Shown here piece by piece: positions 41,531-50,046 of a stretch of DNA of 64,000 nt (positions are counted from its first letter, which is position 1; each line of letters begins with the position of its first letter). The translations under genes and the position numbers were made by a program. Below the pieces are notes generated by a model. That model did no database searches. It was not told the origin of the DNA and saw only the letters and a program-made list of their open reading frames with translations. The DNA comes from Flavobacterium sp. 83 (GTDB lineage: Bacteria; Bacteroidota; Bacteroidia; Flavobacteriales; Flavobacteriaceae): positions 2,108,001 through 2,172,000 of the forward strand of contig NZ_JQMS01000001.1 of the NCBI RefSeq assembly GCF_000744835.1. Reading direction: 5' to 3'.

Positions 41531-41569
41531 ACAAGAAGGTCAGTTCTTTTACTGGCCTTCGTGTTTTTT
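41531..41569 (+). terminator. Intrinsic terminator inside the locus
   Basis: GAAGGTCAGT (41535-41544) pairs with ACTGGCCTTC (41551-41560), one G-U pair, six-base loop, then GTGTTTTTT. It lies 20 bases after the GH16 lipoprotein gene and 26 before GH3, so part of the transcripts may stop here. Confidence 0.7.
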
Positions 41570-41594
41570 AATAATTTAATAAAAAATCAAACTA

Positions 41595-43895
41595 ATGAAG
41601 AATACGTTTGTATATACATCGTTTGCAATTATAACCATTACTATTTTTAGTTGTAGTAAAAAAATTAACCAACCCTTAAGTGCTTTTTCTAAAGAAAATG
41701 TTTTGGAAAGAAGAGCTGATTCCGTTTTGAAGCTAATGACTTTAGCTGAAAAAGTAGGACAGCTTAACCAATACAATGGGTTTTGGGATATTACTGGACC
41801 ATCTCCAAAAGAAGGTCAAGCAGCAAAAAAATATGATGACCTCAAAAAGGGATTAGTGGGTTCTATGCTTAATGTAAAGGGGGTTAAAGATGTAAAAGCG
41901 TTGCAAAAAATCGCTGTTGAAGGAACCCGATTGGGAATTCCTTTGCTTTTTGGTTTTGATGTCATTCATGGCTATAAAACCATCAGTCCAATTCCATTAG
42001 CAGAATCTGCAAGTTGGGACATGGAAGCGATTAGAAAATCCGCCGCAATTGCAGCCGAGGAAGCTGCCGCAGTTGGGTTAAATTGGACTTTTGCACCCAT
42101 GGTTGATATTGCTCGCGATGCCCGTTGGGGAAGAGTTATGGAGGGTGCAGGTGAAGATCCATATTTAGGAAGTAAAATTGCAGTAGCCCGTGTAAAAGGT
42201 TTTCAAGGCGATGATTTAGCCGCTACTAATACTATTTTGGCTTGTGCCAAACATTTCGCAGGTTATGCTTTTGCGGAAGCAGGAAGAGATTACAATACAG
42301 TCGACGTGAGTGAAACTACTTTACAGAATACTATTTTTCCACCTTTTAAGGCAGCTGTTGATGCCGGAGTGCGGACTTTTATGAATTCCTTTAATGAATT
42401 GAATGGAATTCCCGCAACTGGAAGCCCTTATTTGCAAAGACAAATATTAAAAGGCGACTGGAAATTTGATGGTTTTGTTGTTTCGGACTGGGGTTCTATA
42501 AACGAAATGATTTCACACGGTTACGCTAAAGACAGCAAACAAGCAGCTGAAATAGCAATCAATGCTGGATCAGACATGGATATGGAATCCAGTGCTTATG
42601 TAGAGCATTTGGTTACATTGGTTAAGGAAGGAAAAGTAAAAGAAATTGTTATTGATGATGCTGCAAAAAGAATTTTGAAAGTAAAATTTGAGTTGGGGTT
42701 ATTTGATAATCCATATAAATATTGTGATGAATCCCGCGAGAAAGAAACTGTTGGAAAAGCTGAATTCCAACAAGGTGTTTTGGATATGGCAAAAAAATCA
42801 ATTGTCTTGCTAAAAAATGAAAAGGAATTACTTCCACTTAAAAAAACAGGGCAAAAAATCGCGTTAATTGGCGCATTAGCTAATGATAAAACTAGTCCAT
42901 TAGGAAGTTGGAGAATAGCGGCCGACGATAATTCTGCCGTTTCAGTTCTGGAAGGATTGCAAAAGTATAAAGGAAACCAATTGACTTATGCAAAGGGAGC
43001 AGATGTAGCAGTAGGTAGAACACAATTTATTTGGAAGACTAAAATCAACATGACGGACAAGAGTGGTTTTGCAGAAGCAATTGCCGTTGCAAAAAAAGCC
43101 GATGTAGTGGTGATGGTACTTGGTGAACACGGATTACAATCCGGAGAAGGCAGGAGTAGAGCTGATTTAGGTTTGCCTGGTGTACAACAGGAATTATTAG
43201 AAGCTATTTATACTGTTAATCCTAATATTGTTTTGGTTTTAAATAATGGTCGTCCGTTAGCAATTCCATGGGCTGATGAAAATATTCCGGCTATTGTAGA
43301 AGCTTGGCAATTAGGAACGCAAAGCGGTAATGCCATTGCACAAGTTTTGTACGGAGATTATAATCCAAGCGGGAAATTACCAATGACTTTTCCTAGAAAT
43401 GTGGGACAGGTTCCTATTTATTACAATTATAAAAATACGGGAAGACCAGTTATGAATGAACCAGAAAGTGTTTTTTGGTCACATTACATTGATGAAAAAA
43501 ATACACCATTATATCCATTTGGTTACGGATTGAGTTACTCAAAATTCGAATATTCTGATTTGAAATTAAGCAATAGTTCTTTTTCGAAAAACGGAAAAAT
43601 TGAAGTTTCAATTAAAGTAAAAAATGCAGGAAAGGTTTCAGGGAAAGAAGTGGTTCAATTGTATATTCGTGATTTAATTGGAAGTATAACGCGCCCGATT
43701 AAAGAACTTAAAGGCTTTGAAATGATAGAATTGCAGCCTAATGAAATTAAAGAAGTTACTTTTACGATTGATGAGAAAACAATTGAATTCTTTACTGCCA
43801 AATTAAAATGGGAGGCTGAACCAGGAGATTTTAATGTATTTGTAGGCGGAAGTTCCGCAAAAACTATTCAGAGTAATTTTCAATATTCTAATTAA
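41595..43895 (+). CDS. bglX: GH3 beta-glucosidase (BglX-like)
   Basis: A 766-residue lipoprotein (signal ending TITIFSCSKK). The GH3 N-terminal domain carries the nucleophile D298 in DGFVVSDWGSI and KHFAGYAFAEAGRDY earlier. The C-terminal domains follow with VVMVLGEHGLQSGEGRSRADL and a fibronectin-like end (FNVFVGGSSA). It removes glucose from the non-reducing end of short beta-glucans in the periplasm or at the membrane. It is followed after 6 bases by a second GH16, forming a second unit of the locus. Confidence 0.9.
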   Translation: MKNTFVYTSFAIITITIFSCSKKINQPLSAFSKENVLERRADSVLKLMTLAEKVGQLNQYNGFWDITGPSPKEGQAAKKYDDLKKGLVGSMLNVKGVKDVKALQKIAVEGTRLGIPLLFGFDVIHGYKTISPIPLAESASWDMEAIRKSAAIAAEEAAAVGLNWTFAPMVDIARDARWGRVMEGAGEDPYLGSKIAVARVKGFQGDDLAATNTILACAKHFAGYAFAEAGRDYNTVDVSETTLQNTIFPPFKAAVDAGVRTFMNSFNELNGIPATGSPYLQRQILKGDWKFDGFVVSDWGSINEMISHGYAKDSKQAAEIAINAGSDMDMESSAYVEHLVTLVKEGKVKEIVIDDAAKRILKVKFELGLFDNPYKYCDESREKETVGKAEFQQGVLDMAKKSIVLLKNEKELLPLKKTGQKIALIGALANDKTSPLGSWRIAADDNSAVSVLEGLQKYKGNQLTYAKGADVAVGRTQFIWKTKINMTDKSGFAEAIAVAKKADVVVMVLGEHGLQSGEGRSRADLGLPGVQQELLEAIYTVNPNIVLVLNNGRPLAIPWADENIPAIVEAWQLGTQSGNAIAQVLYGDYNPSGKLPMTFPRNVGQVPIYYNYKNTGRPVMNEPESVFWSHYIDEKNTPLYPFGYGLSYSKFEYSDLKLSNSSFSKNGKIEVSIKVKNAGKVSGKEVVQLYIRDLIGSITRPIKELKGFEMIELQPNEIKEVTFTIDEKTIEFFTAKLKWEAEPGDFNVFVGGSSAKTIQSNFQYSN

Positions 43896-43901
43896 ATCAA
43901 A

Positions 43902-44657
43902 ATGAAGAAAATTTTAATACTATTGTTGATAGGGAATTTTTGTTTAGCACAACAAACAAAAAGGAAACTGGTTTGGGAGGAAAATTTTAACGGGAAGACT
44001 TTAAACAAAGAATACTGGAATATTGAAATCGGTGATGGCTGTCCTAATTGTGGTTGGGGAAATAACGAAAGACAACTGTACACGGATAAAAATCATAAAT
44101 TGGTCAACGGTAAACTGGTTATCACAGCTAAGAAAGAAGGGAATCAATACACTTCAACACGAATAACGACAAAAAGCAAGAAAGAGTTTCAATATGGCCG
44201 TTTTGAAGCAAGAGCTAAATTACCGGTTGGTTATGGTATATGGCCAGCTTTTTGGATGTTAGGTTCTAATATTAGTGAAGTTGGTTGGCCTAAAAGTGGT
44301 GAAATTGATATCTTAGAATATATCGGCAGGGAACCGCATATGGTTTTTACCACTTTGCATACGCAAGATAGTCATGGAAATAGCATTAATACCAAGAAAA
44401 CAAAATTTCCGGATATTGAAAAAGGTTTTCATGTGTTTGCGATAGATTGGTCAAAGGATAAAATGGACTTTTATGTAGATGACCTATTAGTTTATACTTT
44501 CAATCCGGTCAATAAAGATGAGAATACTTGGCCTTTCAATCAACCGTTTTATTTTATTATTAATATGGCTATTGGAGGGAATTTTGGAGGACCTAAAGTT
44601 GATGATACTATTTTTCCGCAAAATTTTGTGGTAGATTATATAAAGGTCTATCAATAA
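43902..44657 (+). CDS. Secreted GH16 endo-beta-1,3-glucanase
   Basis: A 251-residue single-domain enzyme with a standard signal peptide (MKKILILLLIGNFCLAQ) and no lipobox. The catalytic motif GEIDILEYIG holds E134, D136 and E139. The flanking LPVGYGIWPAFWMLG and MVFTTLHTQDSHGNS match laminarinases. It differs from the lipoprotein GH16 by lacking PKD and linker domains and would act free in the periplasm on shorter chains. It is translationally close to GH3 (6-base gap). Confidence 0.9.
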   Translation: MKKILILLLIGNFCLAQQTKRKLVWEENFNGKTLNKEYWNIEIGDGCPNCGWGNNERQLYTDKNHKLVNGKLVITAKKEGNQYTSTRITTKSKKEFQYGRFEARAKLPVGYGIWPAFWMLGSNISEVGWPKSGEIDILEYIGREPHMVFTTLHTQDSHGNSINTKKTKFPDIEKGFHVFAIDWSKDKMDFYVDDLLVYTFNPVNKDENTWPFNQPFYFIINMAIGGNFGGPKVDDTIFPQNFVVDYIKVYQ

Positions 44658-45024
44658 AGTATTTGATTTTTTTTAATACTACTACCAAAAACAATAACGT
44701 AATCTGTTTTTTATGGCATAAAATTTCTTGTTAAATGATTATTTTTTAGTCGTATTTTCATATATTTAAATAAAGCTTATTTGAATATTAAGTAATATTT
44801 ATACTACTTAATTATTAACTCTGTTACTGAAATGTAAAAACTATGTGTATATTTTAACATTTTTATAGTTGTTATGTTAATTTTACTTAACTTAACTTGT
44901 TTGTTAAAATAATTATTTGCTAAATTTGAAAAATATAATAATCATAATTAATAATTAGCCTATAGTATAAAACTACTTTTTAAAGAAAAATCTCCATTTT
45001 AATTAAAAACTAAAAAGTATAACT
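44658..45024 (+). other. Gene-free stretch of 367 bases holding the sigma-factor promoter
   Basis: AT-rich; no open frame or strong hairpin is evident. A weak AGTATT/AATACT pair (about 44659-44680) after GH16 may end that transcript. The promoter of the sigma gene is at 44897-44928. Confidence 0.5.
44897..44928 (+). promoter_or_regulatory. Promoter of the second ECF sigma gene
   Basis: TTG at 44897-44899 (or 44901-44903) and TAAATTTG at 44921-44928 are 21 (or 17) bases apart, matching the general Bacteroidota promoter. This is a housekeeping-type promoter, not an ECF one. Leader about 90 bases. Confidence 0.55.
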
Positions 45025-45609
45025 ATGGCTAATACACAACTTCCAGATGCATTATTGGTTCAGGATTATGTAGCAGGTAATGAAGATGCCTTAGCTTCAT
45101 TAATCAAAAGACACGAATCGAAAATTTATGGTTTTATATATTCAAAAATCTCTGATAGAGATATTTCGAATGATATTTTTCAAGATACCTTTATTAAGGT
45201 AATAAGAACCCTTAAATCAAATTCCTATAATGAAGAAGGAAAGTTTCTGCCATGGGTAATGAGAATTTCTCATAATCTTATTGTGGATCATTATCGAAAA
45301 AATAAAAAAATGCCGATGTTCAGAGAAACTGAAGAGTTTTCTATTTTTTCAATAATGTCCGATGACTCTCTTACTATAGAAAATAAACTAATTGCGGAAC
45401 AAGTCGAAATGGATTTAAAAAAACTTATTGAAGAACTTCCAATTGACCAAAAAGAGGTTTTGGTCATGCGAATGTATCAGGACATGAGTTTTAAAGAAAT
45501 TTCCGAAGTAACAGGTGTAAGTATAAATACTGCTTTGGGTAGAATGCGTTATGCGTTAATGAATATGAGAAAAGTTATTGATAAACATCAAATTGTTTTG
45601 ACTAATTAA
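45025..45609 (+). CDS. ECF-type RNA polymerase sigma-70 factor (second)
   Basis: A 194-residue sigma factor. Region 2 reads DISNDIFQDTFIKVI plus FLPWVMRISHNLIVDHYRK, and region 4 is IDQKEVLVMRMYQDMSFKEI with SINTALGRMRYALMNMRK. Unlike the sigma gene at 2359 it has no membrane anti-sigma partner next to it. Instead a 47-codon gene follows 50 bases later. The same pair occurs, as I recall, in other Flavobacterium genomes, often with constitutive expression. Target genes are unknown. Confidence 0.88.
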   Translation: MANTQLPDALLVQDYVAGNEDALASLIKRHESKIYGFIYSKISDRDISNDIFQDTFIKVIRTLKSNSYNEEGKFLPWVMRISHNLIVDHYRKNKKMPMFRETEEFSIFSIMSDDSLTIENKLIAEQVEMDLKKLIEELPIDQKEVLVMRMYQDMSFKEISEVTGVSINTALGRMRYALMNMRKVIDKHQIVLTN

Positions 45610-45659
45610 CAATAAAAAGAAACTTGCTTCGTTGTAATATAAAACAAATTTATTACAAT

Positions 45660-45803
45660 ATGGCAAAAATTTACTTCAAAAAATCATTAGTTACTAAGAA
45701 GATGAAGCCCGAGAAAGAAGTTGTTTCTTTTTTATTGAATTATTCAAAAGCGTTAAGCGTAATAAAAATAGAAGATAAAAATTTCGAAATTATAGCGAAT
45801 TAA
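45660..45803 (+). CDS. Small conserved protein after the sigma factor (47 residues)
   Basis: ATG at 45660 opens 47 codons: MAKIYFKKSLVTKKMKPEKE, then a hydrophobic helix (VVSFLLNYSKALSVIKI) and EDKNFEIIAN before the stop. The stop is at 45801-45803. The sequence is basic at the start and resembles short proteins I recall beside this sigma gene elsewhere in Flavobacterium. Function is unknown; it could bind the sigma factor or simply share its transcript. It is followed by a symmetric terminator. Confidence 0.6.
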   Translation: MAKIYFKKSLVTKKMKPEKEVVSFLLNYSKALSVIKIEDKNFEIIAN

Positions 45804-45876
45804 AAGCAGTCTGTATTTAGTATGCAGTGTTAACGTATTAAAAAAAATTAAGTCGGATTTTAGGACTTGAATTATT

Positions 45877-45913
45877 AAATTGCACTAATTTATTGAAATT
45901 AGTGCAATTTTTT
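45877..45913. terminator. Bidirectional terminator between convergent genes
   Basis: AAATTGCACTAATTT (45877-45891) pairs perfectly with AAATTAGTGCAATTT (45896-45910) across a four-base loop, with T-runs at both ends of the hairpin. It overlaps the stop codon of nth. Confidence 0.85.
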
Positions 45914-46577
45914 ATTTAGAAACGGGATGCTTTTTATAATAATCGTCTAAAACTGATTTTCTTCCAATCGTTTTGGTGATTATATCTTTCTCTAAATCCC
46001 AACCACGCGCTGGCGAATATTCCCGTCCATACCAAATGATTTCTAAGTGCAGACTATTCCATAATTCCTCTGGAAAAATACGTTTAGCATCTTTTTCCGT
46101 TTGAGCTACATTTTTTCCATTAGTCAAATTCCATCGATACATTAATCGATGAATGTGCGTATCAACAGGAAAAGCTGGAACACCAAAAGCCTGAGACATA
46201 ACCACACTTGCCGTTTTATGTCCTACAGCCGGTAATTCTTCTAAAAATTCAAAACTTTGTGGTACTTCCCCACCGTGTTTATCAATCAGAATATGGGATA
46301 AACCATGAATTCCCTTTGATTTCATTGGCGATAAGCCACAAGGACGTATAATTTCCTTTATTTCTTCCACTGACATTTTAATCATATCATACGGATTATC
46401 AGCTTTTGCAAAAAGCAATGGCGTAATTTGATTCACGCGAACATCAGTGCATTGTGCCGAAAGCAAAACGGCTATCAGTAAAGTATAAGGATCTTTATGG
46501 TCTAACGGAATAGGAATCGTTGGATACAATTCTTTTAACGTATTTATAACAAAAGTTACACGTTCCAGTTTATTCAT
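45912..46577 (-). CDS. nth: Endonuclease III lacking the iron-sulfur cluster ligands
   Basis: A 221-residue base-excision-repair glycosylase/lyase that removes oxidised pyrimidines. The helix-hairpin-helix is LPAVGHKTASVVM with catalytic K121, and D139 stands in FPVDTHIHRL. The family normally ends in four cysteines (C-x6-C-x2-C-x5-C) that bind a [4Fe-4S] cluster. Here the last 80 residues contain no cysteine; the segment reads YGREYSPARGWDLEKD. Only C43 and C80 exist in the protein. It is otherwise full length, so this is a cluster-free form. It is divergent from bcp. Confidence 0.88.
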   Translation of the reverse strand: MNKLERVTFVINTLKELYPTIPIPLDHKDPYTLLIAVLLSAQCTDVRVNQITPLLFAKADNPYDMIKMSVEEIKEIIRPCGLSPMKSKGIHGLSHILIDKHGGEVPQSFEFLEELPAVGHKTASVVMSQAFGVPAFPVDTHIHRLMYRWNLTNGKNVAQTEKDAKRIFPEELWNSLHLEIIWYGREYSPARGWDLEKDIITKTIGRKSVLDDYYKKHPVSK

Positions 46578-46665
46578 TATTCATTAAATTTGATTTGTAA
46601 AGAAAAACAATTTCAATCTCAATAACAAAATTCAATTTCAATTCAAACAAATAAAAATATAAATA

Positions 46666-47118
46666 ATGACAACACTTAAAAAAGGAGATAAAGCGCCTAA
46701 TTTTTCTGCTCTTGATCAAGATGGAAAATCACATCAATTAGCTGATTATAAAGGTAAAAAATTAGTTGTTTTCTTTTATCCAAAAGCGAATACACCCGGA
46801 TGTACCGCTGAGGCCTGTGATTTAAGAGATAATTTTGAACGTTTTAAAGCTAATAATTATGAACTTCTTGGTGTAAGCGCTGATCCGCAAAAAGCTCAAG
46901 CAAAGTTCAAGGAGAAATATGATTTCCCTTTCCCCTTATTGGCTGATGAAGATAAATCCGTAATTCAGGCTTTTGGAGTTTGGGGACCTAAAAAATTCAT
47001 GGGAAAAGAATACGATGGTATTCATAGAACCACATTTGTAATCGACGAAAACGGAATTATTGATGAGGTAATCTCTGATGTAAAAACCAAAGCACATGCT
47101 GCGCAGATATTGAAATAA
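46666..47118 (+). CDS. bcp: Thioredoxin-dependent thiol peroxidase (Bcp)
   Basis: A 150-residue peroxiredoxin that reduces hydrogen peroxide and lipid peroxides. The peroxidatic Cys46 and resolving Cys51 lie in NTPGCTAEACDLRD, the five-residue spacing of atypical two-cysteine Bcp enzymes. FYPKANTPG and the later FGVWGPKKFMGKEYDGIHR complete the family pattern. It is cytosolic, transcribed alone, and divergent from the DNA-repair gene nth. Confidence 0.92.
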   Translation: MTTLKKGDKAPNFSALDQDGKSHQLADYKGKKLVVFFYPKANTPGCTAEACDLRDNFERFKANNYELLGVSADPQKAQAKFKEKYDFPFPLLADEDKSVIQAFGVWGPKKFMGKEYDGIHRTTFVIDENGIIDEVISDVKTKAHAAQILK

Positions 47119-47135
47119 GTTTTTATATTTCAGCG

Positions 47136-47177
47136 AAAAAGCCAAGAAAGTAATTAAATACTTTACTTGGCTTTTTT
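47136..47177. terminator. Terminator after bcp
   Basis: AAAAAGCCAAG (47136-47146) pairs with CTTGGCTTTTT (47166-47176), with extra AAGTA/TACTT pairing in the loop. It lies 18 bases past the bcp stop and can also serve the convergent gene at 47210. Confidence 0.8.
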
Positions 47178-47209
47178 CTTTATTACGACTTCAATATGAA
47201 ATCTGAATA

Positions 47210-48673
47210 TTAGTTATTATTTTCATTTAAAACATTACTTGGGGCATACCCAAAAAGATGATGCTCTTTAATAATTTCTGCAATACCTGAAGGAAGCATG
47301 TTTTCCCATCCCGCTTTTCCATGACTGATCATTTTTAGAACTTCACGAGAGAAAACTTCTAGGTTTTCAGGATCATAGTCATTAATGTCAACTACTTTAC
47401 CGTTAAATTTGAAGAACTTGTATAGCTCTTTCATTCTTGGATGGACTTTTAAAGTATCTGATGTAATAACTTCGCCGTTTTCTCCTATCATTGGATATAA
47501 GAATACTTTCATATCGCGATAAAATAATTTTCCAAAAGCTTCCAGGATTCCACCACTTAAATGGCGGTAGTATTTCTCGTCAAATATATCAACCAAGTTA
47601 TTTACTCCCATGGCTAATCCCATTCTGGCTTTAGTATAATTGGCAAAATATTCAACTACTTTGTAGTATTCCTGGAAATTAGAAATCATTACTGTTTGTC
47701 CAAGAGAACAAAGTAATTCAGCTCTGTCCATGAAGTCTCTTTCGTCAATTTCACCATCCGAGCGTAAATTAGACAAAGTGATTTCAAAAATTACAAGCGT
47801 ATTTTCTTTTTCGACTTTATTTTCTTCAAGGAACATTTTTAATGATTTCTCATACATGTCCATATTAACTTTTGTAACGGGACGAAAACTTCCTCTTAAA
47901 GCGAGTATGTTTTTTTTGTAAAGAATAGCAGCAGGAAGTATGTTTTTGCCTTCAGGATCAAACATAACCGCATCAGTCATGCCGTTTTTTACTAATTGTA
48001 AACTCATCAAACGATTATCTACATCAGCAAAACGGGGACCAGAAAAATTGATGGTATCTATTTCTAGCTGATCTTTATCTAAGTGGTCATATAAATAGCG
48101 TAATAAACGTTTAGGATCATTGTATTTATAATAAGCACCATATATTAAGTTTACACCAAGAATACCGAGGGTTTCTTGTTGTAATCTAGCATCGGTTTCT
48201 TTGAATCGAATGTGTAGAATTATTTCGTTGTAAGCTTCGTCTGGTTCAATTTGATATCTAATACCTACCCAGCCATGACCTTTAAATTGTTTGGCAAAAT
48301 CTATCGTAGCTACAGTATTAGCATAACTAAAAAACATTTTATTAGGATGTTTTTCTCTGCTTAATCGTTCTTCAATTAATTCCCCTTCAAAAGTCAGCAT
48401 TTTTTTAAGTCGACTTTCTGTTACATAACGTCCATCTCCTTCTATACCGTAAACAGCATCACTGAAATCTTTGTCATAGGCAGACATTGCCTTTGCTATA
48501 GTACCAGAAGAGCCTCCAGATCTAAAAAAATGTCTTACAGTTTCTTGACCAGCACCAATTTCTGCGAAGGTTCCGTAAATATTTTCATTTAAATTGATAC
48601 GGAGTGCTTTATCTTTTATGGAAGGAATTTGCTCGATGACTTTGTCACCTTTTAGTTTTATTTCAGTACCCAT
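47210..48673 (-). CDS. Conserved protein of unknown function (487 residues)
   Basis: A soluble protein without signal peptide or membrane helix. Notable segments are IYGTFAEIGAGQETVRHFFR near residue 32, SGTIAKAMSAYDKDFSDAVYG, and NKMFFSYANTVATIDFAKQF. Homologues across Bacteroidota are labelled TonB-dependent receptor or nicotinate-nucleotide adenylyltransferase, which the sequence does not support: there is no plug or barrel and no HxGH nucleotidyl motif. The even, ungapped character and strong conservation suggest a cytosolic enzyme. It is divergent from the MBL gene and transcribed alone. Confidence 0.65.
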   Translation of the reverse strand: MGTEIKLKGDKVIEQIPSIKDKALRINLNENIYGTFAEIGAGQETVRHFFRSGGSSGTIAKAMSAYDKDFSDAVYGIEGDGRYVTESRLKKMLTFEGELIEERLSREKHPNKMFFSYANTVATIDFAKQFKGHGWVGIRYQIEPDEAYNEIILHIRFKETDARLQQETLGILGVNLIYGAYYKYNDPKRLLRYLYDHLDKDQLEIDTINFSGPRFADVDNRLMSLQLVKNGMTDAVMFDPEGKNILPAAILYKKNILALRGSFRPVTKVNMDMYEKSLKMFLEENKVEKENTLVIFEITLSNLRSDGEIDERDFMDRAELLCSLGQTVMISNFQEYYKVVEYFANYTKARMGLAMGVNNLVDIFDEKYYRHLSGGILEAFGKLFYRDMKVFLYPMIGENGEVITSDTLKVHPRMKELYKFFKFNGKVVDINDYDPENLEVFSREVLKMISHGKAGWENMLPSGIAEIIKEHHLFGYAPSNVLNENNN

Positions 48674-48768
48674 TTTATTTTAAATATGGCTAATATGTTA
48701 CAAAGTTAGTTAAATAGGTTTCTAATGAAAGAGAATTAACCCTATTTTTGTAAAAAAAAATCATAGAG

Positions 48769-49533
48769 TTGAAGGTATATTTTTTAGGCACCGGCACATC
48801 ACAAGGAATTCCAATCATTGGGAGTGATCATCCAGTATGCAAAAGCACTGATTTTAAGGATAAAAGACTTCGTGTTTCAGTTTGGCTTTCATGGGAAAAT
48901 CATTCATACGTAATCGATTGCGGACCTGATTTTAGACAGCAAATGCTTTGTTCAAATTGCCAAAAGGTTGATGGAATCCTATTTACTCACGAACATTCGG
49001 ATCATACGGCTGGTTTGGATGATATTCGTCCCTTTAATTTTAAGCAAGGTGAGATTCCTATTTATGCGCACCAAAGGGTAATTGATAATCTAAAAAGACG
49101 TTTCGATTATGTTTTTGAAACCGTAAACAGATATCCTGGCGCACCTTCAGTAAGAACAATTGAGGTGGTTAATAACCAACCTTTTTCCATTGGCAATAAA
49201 ATGGCTGTTCCTATAGATGTGATGCATGCAGGACTTCAGGTTTTTGGATATAGAATCGATGATTTTGCCTATTTGACAGATGTGAAAACAATTGAAGAAA
49301 TCGAAATCGAAAAACTAAAAAATTTAAAAGTGCTAGTTATAAATGCTTTGCGTGAAGAGTCCCATATTGCGCACTTTAATTTACAGGAAGCATTAGATTT
49401 TATAACTTTGGTTCAGCCCGAAAAAGCCTATATTACACACATCAGCCATATTCTTGGTTTTCATGAAGAAGTTCAAAAAAGACTCCCGAAAAATGTTTTC
49501 CTAGCTTACGATAATCTACAAATTACAATTTAA
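48769..49533 (+). CDS. MBL-fold metal-dependent hydrolase (PhnP-like)
   Basis: A 254-residue metallo-beta-lactamase-fold enzyme. The opening VYFLGTGTSQGIPIIG and the metal motif THEHSDHTAGLDDIRP (HxHxDH) are those of the PhnP/RNase Z-like phosphodiesterases; a later THISHILGF holds further ligands. A cysteine near the N-terminus (HPVCKSTDF) and a CSNCQK pair resemble PhnP's extra zinc site. It probably hydrolyses a cyclic phosphodiester. It starts with TTG at 48769, 12 bases before the next gene's region ends at 49545; the three genes 48769-50480 lie on one strand with short gaps. Confidence 0.85.
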   Translation: MKVYFLGTGTSQGIPIIGSDHPVCKSTDFKDKRLRVSVWLSWENHSYVIDCGPDFRQQMLCSNCQKVDGILFTHEHSDHTAGLDDIRPFNFKQGEIPIYAHQRVIDNLKRRFDYVFETVNRYPGAPSVRTIEVVNNQPFSIGNKMAVPIDVMHAGLQVFGYRIDDFAYLTDVKTIEEIEIEKLKNLKVLVINALREESHIAHFNLQEALDFITLVQPEKAYITHISHILGFHEEVQKRLPKNVFLAYDNLQITI

Positions 49534-49545
49534 TTAATCTTAAAA

Positions 49546-50046
49546 ATGAAAAAATCATTATTTCTTTACGCTCTTATTCTTGCTATACTTATGAATATTT
49601 ATACTTATATGTTCTTGAGCAAGGAGGTAACTTTTGAACAGGATCGATATAAAAAAGTAACTACAAAGTTGAAAGATAGCTTGAATTCGCTTAAAAATAA
49701 ACTAGCGGATGCCAACTATTTTTCTTTAGCAAATAATGAAAATGCACAAAATTATTTTGAGTCTTCTAATTCAGGAAAGATAATTCAATATGAAAAATTA
49801 ATTCCTGTTGTTACAGAAAAATTATTGGACTATAATTCAAATCCAAAAGGGAATCCTTATGTTGGTCAAGATCAAATTGGTACCAATAAATTTATTATAA
49901 ATAAAGTCAGAATTCTAAATCACCGATGGATTATTGCTGATTTTAGTGATGGTGAAATTTGGGGTGAAGTATTCTTGAAATATTTTGTGAATGCTGATGA
50001 TACTATTTCTTTTGAAGTAAATCAATCGCTGTTATATCAGAAATAA
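49546..50046 (+). CDS. Membrane-anchored protein of unknown function
   Basis: A 166-residue protein with one N-terminal membrane helix (SLFLYALILAILMNIYTYMF) and then a coiled segment (DRYKKVTTKLKDSLNSLKNK). The rest is an extracytoplasmic domain with IINKVRILNHRWIIADFSDGEIWGEVF. No named family is recognised, although similar proteins are common in Flavobacterium. It is 12 bases after the MBL gene and overlaps the next gene by one base (TAATG), so the genes are translationally linked. Confidence 0.65.
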   Translation: MKKSLFLYALILAILMNIYTYMFLSKEVTFEQDRYKKVTTKLKDSLNSLKNKLADANYFSLANNENAQNYFESSNSGKIIQYEKLIPVVTEKLLDYNSNPKGNPYVGQDQIGTNKFIINKVRILNHRWIIADFSDGEIWGEVFLKYFVNADDTISFEVNQSLLYQK

